From contig URST01000016.1 of assembly GCA_900550585.1 (NCBI GenBank), forward strand, positions 1 through 32,375: a DNA stretch of 32,375 nucleotides. The letters run 5' to 3'. The notes beneath the pieces are model-generated. The model was not told where the DNA came from and ran no database searches. It was given only the letters and a program-made list of their open reading frames with translations. Source of the DNA: an uncultured Eubacteriales bacterium. Lineage in GTDB: Bacteria; Bacillota; Clostridia; Oscillospirales; Oscillospiraceae. Of this stretch, positions 24,910 through 31,109 are shown in pieces. A program made the position numbers and the translations under genes. Positions within the stretch are counted from its first letter, which is position 1. Each line of letters starts with the position of its first letter.

Positions 24910-25206
24910 TTATTTCATCATCTTTTGCAGCGTGGTCACCAGCTCGTCGATGACCTCGTCATCGCCCTGCCGGATCCCGTCGGCCACGCAGGTGCGGATG
25001 TGGGTGGCCAGCAGCTCCTTGCTGAAGCTGTTCAGCGCGGCGCTGACGGCGGACACCTGCACCAGAATGTCGGGACAGTAGGCGTCAGCCTGCAGCATGT
25101 CCCGCAGGCCCCGTACCTGCCCTTCGATGCGGCTGAGGCGGTTGGCCAGCTGCTTCTGCTCCTGCGGGGAGCGGTGTTTTGTCTTATGGCAGCAGCATTC
25201 GTTCAT
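24910..25206 (-). CDS. csoR: Copper-sensing transcriptional repressor CsoR
   Basis: A 98-residue DUF156/CsoR-family repressor with the copper-site triad Cys44, His69 and Cys73 (YCPDILVQ and HIRTCV), plus the family core RLSRIEGQVRGL. In the family, Cu(I) binding releases the tetramer from a GC-rich palindrome. The N-terminus carries an extra Cys4-Cys5-Cys6-His7. ATG at 25206 with GGGAGG 8 bases upstream, the ribosome site itself lying inside operator 1. It is the first gene of the csoR-copA operon. Confidence 0.95.
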   Translation of the reverse strand: MNECCCHKTKHRSPQEQKQLANRLSRIEGQVRGLRDMLQADAYCPDILVQVSAVSAALNSFSKELLATHIRTCVADGIRQGDDEVIDELVTTLQKMMK

Positions 25207-25211
25207 ATCGG

Positions 25212-25228
25212 ATACCTCCCGGGGGTAT
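25212..25228 (-). promoter_or_regulatory. CsoR-type operator 1, overlapping the csoR ribosome site
   Basis: A 17-bp near-palindrome, ATACCTCCCGGGGGTAT, matches the known CsoR operator pattern (TACC-GGGTA with AT flanks). It includes the CCTCCC that is the csoR ribosome-binding site, so occupancy would sit about 15 bases downstream of the expected transcript start. Confidence 0.75.
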
Positions 25229-25242
25229 ATTTTGACGGTGGC

Positions 25243-25271
25243 ATTATATACCCCGTGGGGGTATTTGTCAA
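25243..25271 (-). promoter_or_regulatory. Consensus SigA promoter of csoR-copA
   Basis: Minus strand: TTGACA (25266-25271), 17-bp spacer, TATAAT (25243-25248), a perfect match in both boxes. The spacer holds operator 2. The -35 box overlaps the last base pairs of spoVAE, including its TGA stop. Confidence 0.9.
25248..25264 (-). promoter_or_regulatory. CsoR-type operator 2, inside the promoter spacer
   Basis: A 17-bp near-palindrome, ATACCCCGTGGGGGTAT, lies between the -35 and -10 boxes. Its centre is 36 bp from that of operator 1. Occupancy would block RNA polymerase directly. Confidence 0.85.
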
Positions 25272-25624
25272 CGCTTTTCTTTGGGGCGGAACAGCACGGC
25301 CATCAGAAGGCCGAACACCACGGCGGCGGCGATGCCGCCGGCGGTGGCGGTGAGCCCGCCGGTGATGACGCCCAGCAGCCCCTTTTCCGCCACGGCCTTT
25401 GCAACGCCCCTGGCCAGCGAGTAGCCGAAGCCGGTGAGGGGGACGGTGGCGCCGGCGCCGCCCCAGTCCACCACATACTGATACACGCCTACGGCCTGCA
25501 GCAGCACGCCGCAGACCACATAGCCCGTCAGGATGCGGGCGGGGGTGAGGTTGGTCCTGTCCAGGATGATCTGGCCCACGGCGCACAGCAGTCCGCCGCA
25601 GAGGAATGCGTTGAGATACTCCAT
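25268..25624 (-). CDS. spoVAE: Stage V sporulation protein SpoVAE
   Basis: A 118-residue, very hydrophobic membrane protein (three to four helices) matching SpoVAEb, including LNAFLCGGLLCAVGQIILDRT and a Gly/Ala-rich second half. SpoVA proteins move dipicolinic acid across the spore inner membrane. ATG at 25624 starts one base after the spoVAD stop, with AAGGAGG 9 bases upstream, showing tight coupling. The ORF continues upstream in the same frame but over spoVAD. No spoVAC is present here. Confidence 0.92.
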   Translation of the reverse strand: MEYLNAFLCGGLLCAVGQIILDRTNLTPARILTGYVVCGVLLQAVGVYQYVVDWGGAGATVPLTGFGYSLARGVAKAVAEKGLLGVITGGLTATAGGIAAAVVFGLLMAVLFRPKEKR

Positions 25625-25625
25625 G

Positions 25626-26651
25626 TTATTGCGCCTCCTTGGTATGGGAAAGTACCACCGCGTGGCAGATGCCGGGCACGCTCTCGCCCTGAAAGGAACT
25701 GGTGGGGCTGAGCAGCGCGCCGGTGGGGGCAAAGACCATGCGCTGCCATTTGCCCATGCGCAGGCCCTGTAGGAGATAGCCGTTGAGCACGGCGGCGGAG
25801 CAGCCGCAGCCGGAGCCGCCGGCGTGCATATCCTGCTTCACACGGTCGTACAGCAGGATGCCGCAGTCGGTGCAGTTGTCGCCCAGCACCACGCCGTCCC
25901 GGCGGAACAGCTCCACCAGCAGGGCGTGGCCCAGATAGCCCAGGTCGCCGGTGACGATGAGGTCGTAGTCCTGGGGCGATGTGCCGGTGTCGCGGAACAG
26001 GGCGTTCAGGGTGTCGTGGGCGGCGGGAGCCATGGCCGCGCCCATGTTGGCCACGTCCGTGACGCCCAGATCCACGATGCGGCCCCGGACGGTGTGGGTG
26101 ATATACGGCCCCTCGGACTGCGCGCCCACCACGCAGCAGCCGGCGGCGGTGGCCGTCCACTGGGCGGTGGGGGCCCGCTGGCTGCCGTATGGCACCGGGG
26201 CGCGGTATTGCCGCTCGGCGGTGCAGAAGTGGGAGGAGGTCTGGGCGGCGGCGAGACGGGCAAAGCCCCCGGCCACCGCCATAGCCGCCAGCGACAGGCT
26301 CTCTCCCATGGTGGAGCAGGCGCCGTACACGCCGTAGAAGGGGATGGCGAAGTCCCGCAGGGAGAAGGTTGCGCCGATGTTCTGGTTCAGCAGATCACCG
26401 GCGAAGACGCAGTCCACGTCCTCCGGCGTCAGGCCGCCCTTTTGCAGGGCGCGGCGCAGGGCGATGGCCTGCATCTCTGCCTCCCCCTGCTCCCACGTTT
26501 TTTTGCCGAAGAAGGAGTCGTCGTCCGTTACGTCAAAATAAGAACCCAGCGGGCCCTGCCGTTCCAGACGGCCGCCTACATTGGCCCAGCTCACCACGCC
26601 GGGCGGCCGGAGGAATCGGCAGGTCTGGCGGCTCAGTCGTTTGATGTCCAT
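25626..26651 (-). CDS. spoVAD: Stage V sporulation protein SpoVAD
   Basis: A 341-residue thiolase-fold protein without membrane helices. SpoVAD binds dipicolinic acid in the spore and helps load it into the core. Recognisable stretches include GDLLNQNIGATF, GVYGACSTMGESL, APTAQWTATAAGC and the C-terminal PTGALLSPTSSFQGES. ATG at 26651 with GAGGTGG about 6 bases upstream. spoVAE follows one base after its stop. It lies after azlD and its terminator, with a candidate sporulation promoter upstream. Its usual neighbour spoVAC is absent. Confidence 0.95.
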   Translation of the reverse strand: MDIKRLSRQTCRFLRPPGVVSWANVGGRLERQGPLGSYFDVTDDDSFFGKKTWEQGEAEMQAIALRRALQKGGLTPEDVDCVFAGDLLNQNIGATFSLRDFAIPFYGVYGACSTMGESLSLAAMAVAGGFARLAAAQTSSHFCTAERQYRAPVPYGSQRAPTAQWTATAAGCCVVGAQSEGPYITHTVRGRIVDLGVTDVANMGAAMAPAAHDTLNALFRDTGTSPQDYDLIVTGDLGYLGHALLVELFRRDGVVLGDNCTDCGILLYDRVKQDMHAGGSGCGCSAAVLNGYLLQGLRMGKWQRMVFAPTGALLSPTSSFQGESVPGICHAVVLSHTKEAQ

Positions 26652-26695
26652 AGTGTTCCACCTCGCGCTTTATTCGCATTGTGCGGTATTGCCCT

Positions 26696-26724
26696 TAGTG
26701 TGCGCGGGAAGCGGAAAAATATGA
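26696..26724 (-). promoter_or_regulatory. Candidate SigG (forespore) promoter of spoVAD
   Basis: Minus strand: -35 TCATA (26720-26724), 17-bp spacer, -10 CACACTA (26696-26702). The Bacillus consensus is GHATR and CATnHTA; each box has one mismatch. Known spoVA operons are SigG-driven. No SigA-like boxes compete in this gap. Confidence 0.45.
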
Positions 26725-26751
26725 AAAGGACGCCCGGCAGGACGTCCTTTT
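26724..26751 (-). terminator. Terminator after azlCD
   Basis: A 9-bp stem (26724-26732 AAAAGGACG with 26743-26751 CGTCCTTTT) and a 10-base loop, ending in T on the minus strand, 18 bases after the azlD stop. It separates azlCD from spoVAD. Confidence 0.75.
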
Positions 26752-26768
26752 GCAGATATATGCGGCTC

Positions 26769-27104
26769 TTACACGAATACCAGCTGCACCAGCAGCATAT
26801 ATACGGCGGTGCCCGCCAGAATGGACAGCAGCGTGCTGCGCCGCCACAGATGGAGCCCGGCGGTGACAGCTACGGCGATGGCCTCCGGCAGGCCGTGGCT
26901 GCCGGTGAGGAGGTCGGTGTTCCGCAGGCTGTACACCACCAGCAGGCCCATCATGGCCGGGGGCAGCAGGCGGCCCAGATCCTCCACCACGCGGGGGAGC
27001 TTACGACCGCCGGAGAACACCAGAAACGGCGTCCAGCGGGTGATCTGGGTGGCCAGCGCCACCATGGAGATGATGACGAGGGACTGGATGAAATTCAGGC
27101 GCAT
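26769..27104 (-). CDS. azlD: Branched-chain amino acid export protein AzlD
   Basis: A 111-residue small membrane protein (about 3-4 helices) of the AzlD family, with the typical N-terminal helix and ATQITRWTPFLVF. It works with AzlC as a two-part exporter of branched-chain amino acids or their analogues. The ATG at 27104 overlaps the azlC stop by 10 bases, with GGGGAGG 8 bases upstream, so the pair is translationally coupled. Confidence 0.93.
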   Translation of the reverse strand: MRLNFIQSLVIISMVALATQITRWTPFLVFSGGRKLPRVVEDLGRLLPPAMMGLLVVYSLRNTDLLTGSHGLPEAIAVAVTAGLHLWRRSTLLSILAGTAVYMLLVQLVFV

Positions 27105-27787
27105 AGCTTTTTCCTCCCCAGCAGAAGTGCGATGAGCGTCAGGACCATGGCCGGGATGACCATATTGTCCGCGCCGAACACGGCAAGGCCCGCCACGGAG
27201 CAGGCAAGGCCCATAAAGCCGGCGGGGCGGTTCTCCCGCTTGATGACCTGCTCGATGAACAGCACCACGAACAGCGCCGTCAGGGCGAAGTCGATGCCGG
27301 TGATGTCAAAGGTGATGAGGCTGCCGATGAGGCCGCCCAGCATGGAGAACACCACCCAGTACAGCCACGTCAGGAAACTCATGGCGAAGTAGAACAGCGT
27401 GGGGTCCGTGTCCTCCGGCGGCTCCACCGTGGAGCTGAGGGAGAAGTTCTCGTCGCTGAGGGTGTAGATCAGGAAATACCGCAGCCGTCCCAGTCCCCGG
27501 TACTTGGGCAGCAGCGCCAGCGAGAAGAACAGGTGCCGGGCGTTGACCATCAGGCTGAGAAAAAAGGCGCTGAGGGGGTCGAAGGCCGTGGTCAGCAGGG
27601 TGATGGCCACATACTGCATGCTGCCGCAGAAGGCGAAGGCGCTGACAAAGCCCGACCACAGGAAATTGTAGCCCTTGGAGGCCATCAGCACGCCGTAGGC
27701 AAGGCCCACCGCCAGATAGCCGGTGAGGATGGGCACCGTGTGGGGGAACGCCGCCTTCAGCGCGGCGGGAAAGGACTTGCGGGGCAA
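27095..27787 (-). CDS. azlC: Branched-chain amino acid exporter large subunit AzlC
   Basis: A 230-residue polytopic membrane protein of the AzlC/YgaZ family, with the family core GYLAVGLAYGVLMASKGYNF, SAFAFCGSMQY and MVNARHLFFSL. It exports branched-chain amino acids together with AzlD. The start is unusual: GGGAGG lies 8 bases before a TTG at 27787. An in-frame GTG three codons upstream would be too close to that site. Its promoter lies about 35 bases upstream, divergent from the zinc-ribbon gene. Confidence 0.93.
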   Translation of the reverse strand: MPRKSFPAALKAAFPHTVPILTGYLAVGLAYGVLMASKGYNFLWSGFVSAFAFCGSMQYVAITLLTTAFDPLSAFFLSLMVNARHLFFSLALLPKYRGLGRLRYFLIYTLSDENFSLSSTVEPPEDTDPTLFYFAMSFLTWLYWVVFSMLGGLIGSLITFDITGIDFALTALFVVLFIEQVIKRENRPAGFMGLACSVAGLAVFGADNMVIPAMVLTLIALLLGRKKLCA

Positions 27788-27816
27788 AACGACCACCTCC
27801 CATGGAACATGGCGGC

Positions 27817-27845
27817 ATTATAGCGGAAAAAGACGGGGAGCGCAA
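27817..27845 (-). promoter_or_regulatory. SigA-type promoter of azlCD
   Basis: Minus strand: -35 TTGCGC (27840-27845), 17-bp spacer, perfect -10 TATAAT (27817-27822). Confidence 0.75.
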
Positions 27846-27878
27846 GAGGAAAAAACCCCGGGAAACGGGAAAAACCTC

Positions 27879-27907
27879 TGGAAAAAGGAGCGATGACAGC
27901 GTATAAT
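27879..27907 (+). promoter_or_regulatory. SigA-type promoter of the zinc-ribbon/CDF operon
   Basis: Plus strand: -35 TGGAAA (27879-27884), 17-bp spacer, perfect -10 TATAAT (27902-27907), about 35 bases before the ATG. It diverges from the azlCD promoter, with about 33 bp between the -35 boxes. Confidence 0.7.
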
Positions 27908-27942
27908 ATAAGAACTTTACACAGGAGAAGGAGCGTGTACCG

Positions 27943-28542
27943 ATGGAGGAAATGCGCAGCTTTGGCTATATATGCCCCCACTGCGGCAAGGCGGTGCTGC
28001 ACCAGCGCAGCGTGTTCGCCCTGTCCGCCGCCGCGGCCCGGATGGAGTGCGCATGCGGGCAGGAGGCACTGGAGGCGGAGACGGACGGCACGAAATTCCG
28101 GTTCTGGGTGCCCTGCGGCGTGTGCGGCGGGCACCATCAGGCGGAGTGCGGCGCCGACGCGGTGCTGCACGGCCGGGGCATCGGTCTGGCCTGCCCGGAA
28201 AAGCAGGAGCTTTGCTGCTATATCGGCCAGGAGCAGCAGGTGCGCCGGGCCATGGAGGAGCTGGCCCTGCGGGTGGAGAAGGAGAAGGCCGGCGGCCAGG
28301 AGGCCTTTACCGACAACGTCGTCATGTACGAGGTGCTGTCGGAGCTGAAGGACATCGCCGCGCGGGACGGCATCTCCTGCACCTGCGGCAGTCACAGGTA
28401 CAGCTTTGCGGTGCGGCGGGGCGCGGTGGACATCATCTGCGCGGACTGCGGCGGCAGGCTGCGGCTGGGCGCTGCCACCGACCGGGATCTGGACGACCTG
28501 TGCTGCCAGATGAAGCTGACCATCCGGGGCACGGAGCGGTAA
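27943..28542 (+). CDS. Cysteine-rich zinc-ribbon-like protein of unknown function
   Basis: I do not recognise this 199-residue protein. It has sixteen cysteines. Paired patterns are Cys11-x2-Cys14 with Cys36-x-Cys38, Cys58-x2-Cys61 (followed by His64-His65 and Cys69), and Cys146-x-Cys148 with Cys166-x2-Cys169, each pair of knuckles fitting a zinc ribbon of about 20-30 residues. A helical, charged stretch (about 96-140) links the ribbons, and a CC pair sits near the end. No signal peptide or membrane helix. ATG at 27943 has GAAGGAG 9 bases upstream. A metal exporter of the CDF family starts 34 bases after its stop with no promoter or terminator between, so a link to metal handling is possible, but this is inference. 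Confidence 0.8.
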   Translation: MEEMRSFGYICPHCGKAVLHQRSVFALSAAAARMECACGQEALEAETDGTKFRFWVPCGVCGGHHQAECGADAVLHGRGIGLACPEKQELCCYIGQEQQVRRAMEELALRVEKEKAGGQEAFTDNVVMYEVLSELKDIAARDGISCTCGSHRYSFAVRRGAVDIICADCGGRLRLGAATDRDLDDLCCQMKLTIRGTER

Positions 28543-28576
28543 GGTGCGGTACGCCGCGAAAGGAGAAAGAGGTATT

Positions 28577-29746
28577 ATGATACGACTGCTGGCCCGGTGG
28601 TGCATTCCTGACCGGGAGAATGTGACATCCCCGGCGGTGCGGCGGGCCTACGGCACGCTGTGCGGCGCCGTGGGCATCGCGCTGAACATCCTGCTGTTCG
28701 CGGGAAAGCTTTTCGCCGGGCGGCTGTCCGGCTCCATCGCCGTGACGGCGGACGCCTTCAACAACCTGTCGGATGCCGGGTCCTCGGCGGTGACGCTGCT
28801 GGGCTTCCGGCTGGCGGGCCGGGAGCCGGATACCGACCACCCCTTCGGGCACGGGCGCATCGAGTACATCTCCGGCCTTGCGGTGGCGGGCCTCATCCTG
28901 CTGATGGGCGTGGAGCTGGCAAAGTCGTCCTTTGACAAGATCCTCCATCCGGAGGAGGTGATGTTTTCGGTGCTGGCGCTGGGCATCCTGGCGGCGTCGG
29001 TGTGCGTGAAGCTGTACATGTGGCTGTACAACCGGAGCATCGGGAAGAAGATACGGTCGGCGGCCATGGAGGCCACGGCCATGGACAGCCTGTCCGATAC
29101 CGCCGCCACGGCGGCGGTGCTGTTGGCCATGCTGGTCGGCAAATGGACGGGGCTGGCGGTGGACGGCTATGTGGGCCTTGTGGTGGCGCTGTTCATCCTG
29201 TTCTCCGCCTGCAAGGCGGCGAAGGAGACGCTGTCGCCCCTGCTGGGGCAGGCTCCCGACCCGGAGCTGGTGCGGGAGATACGGGACATCGTCATGGCCC
29301 ACAGCACCGTGCAGGGCGTTCACGATCTGGTGGTGCACGACTACGGCCCGGGGCGGTGCATGATCTCCCTCCATGCGGAGGTGCCGGCCCACGGGGACAT
29401 CATGGAGATGCACGATGTCATCGACAACATCGAAAAGGAGCTGGCGGAGAAGCTGCGCTGTCAGGCGGTGATCCACATGGACCCCATCGTCACCGATGAT
29501 GCGTTGGTGGGGGCGCTGCGCCGTCAGGTGGCCGAGGCGGTGAAGCAGGTGGATCCCGGCATGACCATCCACGACTTCCGGTTGGTGCGGGGCACCACCC
29601 ACACGAACCTCATCTTCGACGCGGTGCTGCCGTTTTCCTCCGGCAAGACGCCGGCACAGGCGGCACAGGAGATACGCAGGCTGGTGAAGGCACTGGACAG
29701 CACCTACTTCGCCGTGGTGACGGTGGAGCACAGCTATACAGAGTAA
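28577..29746 (+). CDS. CDF-family metal cation exporter, possibly manganese type
   Basis: A 389-residue cation diffusion facilitator: six predicted helices, the conserved HPFGHGRIEY motif (88-97), and a cytoplasmic C-terminal domain (about 215-389) with extra length. Metal site A residues read Asn62-x3-Asp66 (NNLSD) in helix 2 and Asp170-x3-Asp174 (DSLSD) in helix 5. Zinc exporters normally have His at the first position of these pairs, whereas manganese exporters have Asn/Asp, so Mn export is the best inference. ATG at 28577 was chosen over an ATG at 28544, which lies 2 bases after the previous stop with no ribosome site; an AAGAGG-like site precedes the later one. Confidence 0.93.
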   Translation: MIRLLARWCIPDRENVTSPAVRRAYGTLCGAVGIALNILLFAGKLFAGRLSGSIAVTADAFNNLSDAGSSAVTLLGFRLAGREPDTDHPFGHGRIEYISGLAVAGLILLMGVELAKSSFDKILHPEEVMFSVLALGILAASVCVKLYMWLYNRSIGKKIRSAAMEATAMDSLSDTAATAAVLLAMLVGKWTGLAVDGYVGLVVALFILFSACKAAKETLSPLLGQAPDPELVREIRDIVMAHSTVQGVHDLVVHDYGPGRCMISLHAEVPAHGDIMEMHDVIDNIEKELAEKLRCQAVIHMDPIVTDDALVGALRRQVAEAVKQVDPGMTIHDFRLVRGTTHTNLIFDAVLPFSSGKTPAQAAQEIRRLVKALDSTYFAVVTVEHSYTE

Positions 29747-29774
29747 AAAAGTCCCGCACCGGCGGGGGCGGGAC
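29745..29774 (-). terminator. Terminator after the ArsC-like gene
   Basis: A 7-bp stem, GTCCCGC (29751-29757) with GCGGGAC (29768-29774), is followed on the minus strand by six T (29745-29750). It overlaps the CDF stop codon on the other strand. On the plus strand it lacks a T tract. Confidence 0.7.
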
Positions 29775-29780
29775 GGGGCG

Positions 29781-30119
29781 TTATTCCCAGGTCTGCCAGA
29801 TGTCGGGGCAGTAGCCCACGGTGGCCTGGCGGCCATTGCGGACGATGGGGGCGGCAAAAAGCTCCGGGTATTCCAGCAGCTTTTCCTCCGCCGCCTGGGG
29901 CGTGATGTAGGCCATGTACTGCTCCTCGTAGGCGCGGCAGGTCTTGTCCACCAGCGCGTCAAAGCTGCCCACGGCGGACCTGATGGAGCGGTATTCGCCG
30001 GGGGAGACGCCCTTGGTGACAAGGTCGATGTACTGGTATTTGATGCGGCGCTCCTTGAACCAGCGCTCCGCCTTTTTCGTGTCGAAGGACTTGGATTTTC
30101 CGAAGATCTGAATATTCAT
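29781..30119 (-). CDS. ArsC/Spx-family thioredoxin-fold protein lacking the N-terminal cysteine
   Basis: A 112-residue protein of the ArsC/Spx/YffB fold. The N-terminus MNIQIFGKSKSFDTKKAERWF aligns with the reductase loop, and PIVRNGRQATVGYCPDIW with the family's C-terminal strand and helix. Family members normally carry a catalytic cysteine (CxxC in Spx, Cys before DT in YffB) in this loop; here there is none before Cys61, the only others being Cys61 and Cys104. It is therefore unlikely to act as an arsenate reductase or redox-active Spx. ATG at 30119 with AAGGAG 6 bases upstream; divergent from the Sir2 gene at a 35-bp gap. Confidence 0.85.
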   Translation of the reverse strand: MNIQIFGKSKSFDTKKAERWFKERRIKYQYIDLVTKGVSPGEYRSIRSAVGSFDALVDKTCRAYEEQYMAYITPQAAEEKLLEYPELFAAPIVRNGRQATVGYCPDIWQTWE

Positions 30120-30154
30120 AGACGGCTCCTTGTGAGTGAAATGGAGGGTTTGCC

Positions 30155-30871
30155 ATGGATGAGAGCATCCGTAAGCTGAAGGAATTGCTGGACGGCTCCG
30201 ACAACATCGTGTTTTTCGGCGGGGCCGGGGTATCCACGGAGTCGGGCATCCCCGATTTCCGCAGTGTGGACGGACTGTACCACCAGAAGTTCCGGTATCC
30301 GCCGGAGACCATGCTGAGTCATACGTTTTTTGAAAAGCACACCCAGGAGTTTTTCGATTTCTACCGGGCCAAGATGCTGGCGCTGGATGCCCAGCCCAAC
30401 GAGGCCCACCGGAAGCTGGCCCAATGGGAGCAGGAGGGGCGGCTGAAGGCGGTCATCACCCAGAACATCGACGGCCTGCACCAGAAGGCGGGCAGCCGGG
30501 AGGTGCTGGAGCTGCACGGCAGCGTGCTGCGCAACCACTGCACCCGGTGCGGGAGGTTCTACGGCGTGGAGCACATCGCGGAGAGCACCGGCGTACCCCG
30601 CTGCGAATGCGGCGGCATCATCAAGCCCGACGTGGTGCTGTATGAGGAGCCGCTGGACGAGGACGTGATGATAAAGGCCATCCACTATATCCGCCAGGCG
30701 GATGTGCTGCTCATCGGCGGCACGTCGCTGGTGGTGTATCCGGCGGCGGGGCTTGTCACCTACTACCGGGGCAGCAAGCTGGCGGTGATCAACAAGGGCG
30801 GGGCCGGCAGCGGTCTGGGCGCCGCCGTCACGGTGGACGGGCCTATCGGGCAGGTGCTGGCGCAATTATAA
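30155..30871 (+). CDS. Sir2-family NAD-dependent protein deacylase
   Basis: A 238-residue sirtuin that removes acyl groups from protein lysines using NAD. Motifs: NAD loop GAGVSTESGIPDFR (23-36), TQNIDGLH (about 103-110), catalytic histidine in LELHGS (about 121), zinc ligands Cys129, Cys132, Cys150 and Cys152 (CTRC and CEC), and GTSLVVYPAAGL. ATG at 30155 with GGAGGG 6 bases upstream. Symbols such as cobB or srtN are used for this family, but the subclass is not decided here. Confidence 0.95.
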   Translation: MDESIRKLKELLDGSDNIVFFGGAGVSTESGIPDFRSVDGLYHQKFRYPPETMLSHTFFEKHTQEFFDFYRAKMLALDAQPNEAHRKLAQWEQEGRLKAVITQNIDGLHQKAGSREVLELHGSVLRNHCTRCGRFYGVEHIAESTGVPRCECGGIIKPDVVLYEEPLDEDVMIKAIHYIRQADVLLIGGTSLVVYPAAGLVTYYRGSKLAVINKGGAGSGLGAAVTVDGPIGQVLAQL

Positions 30872-30885
30872 CATGGGAGTATGAG

Positions 30886-30912
30886 AAAAACCACCCCGAT
30901 GGGGTGGTTTTT
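30886..30912 (+). terminator. Bidirectional terminator between Sir2 gene and tRNA-Leu
   Basis: A perfect 12-bp stem (30886-30897 with 30901-30912) with a GAT loop, AAAAA before and TTTTT after. It stops both the Sir2 transcript and the convergent tRNA-Leu transcript. Confidence 0.9.
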
Positions 30913-30913
30913 C

Positions 30914-31000
30914 TGGTGCGAGCGATGGGACTTGAACCCACACGACCTTACGGACACAAGCACCTCAAGCTTGCCTGTCTGCCGATTCCAGCACGCTCGC
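30914..31000 (-). tRNA. tRNA-Leu (anticodon GAG), CCA encoded
   Basis: On the minus strand a class II tRNA with a 7-bp acceptor stem (GCGAGCG with CGCTCGC), A discriminator and an encoded CCA (30914-30916). The anticodon stem CAAGC/GCTTG holds the loop TTGAGGT, giving anticodon GAG (30964-30966) for CUC/CUU. The long variable arm and GGTTCAAGTCC T-arm identify leucine. A perfect promoter lies upstream and a terminator follows immediately. Confidence 0.97.
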
Positions 31001-31016
31001 AAACGGAACACCCGTT

Positions 31017-31044
31017 ATTATAACAAAATGCCCCTGTTTGTCAA
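31017..31044 (-). promoter_or_regulatory. Consensus promoter of tRNA-Leu
   Basis: Minus strand: TTGACA (31039-31044), 16-bp spacer, TATAAT (31017-31022); both boxes are perfect, as is typical for stable RNA genes. Confidence 0.88.
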
Positions 31045-31057
31045 GGGGGACGCGGAA

Positions 31058-31082
31058 AAAAGCCGCCCGGAGGGCGGCTTTT
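31058..31082 (-). terminator. Terminator after the threonine ammonia-lyase gene
   Basis: An 11-bp stem (31058-31068 with 31072-31082) with a three-base loop, followed on the minus strand by T (31056-31061), 27 bases after the stop. It lies just before the tRNA-Leu promoter. Confidence 0.85.
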
Positions 31083-31109
31083 CTGGCTTTTGACGGTTCG
31101 GCACGGAGG

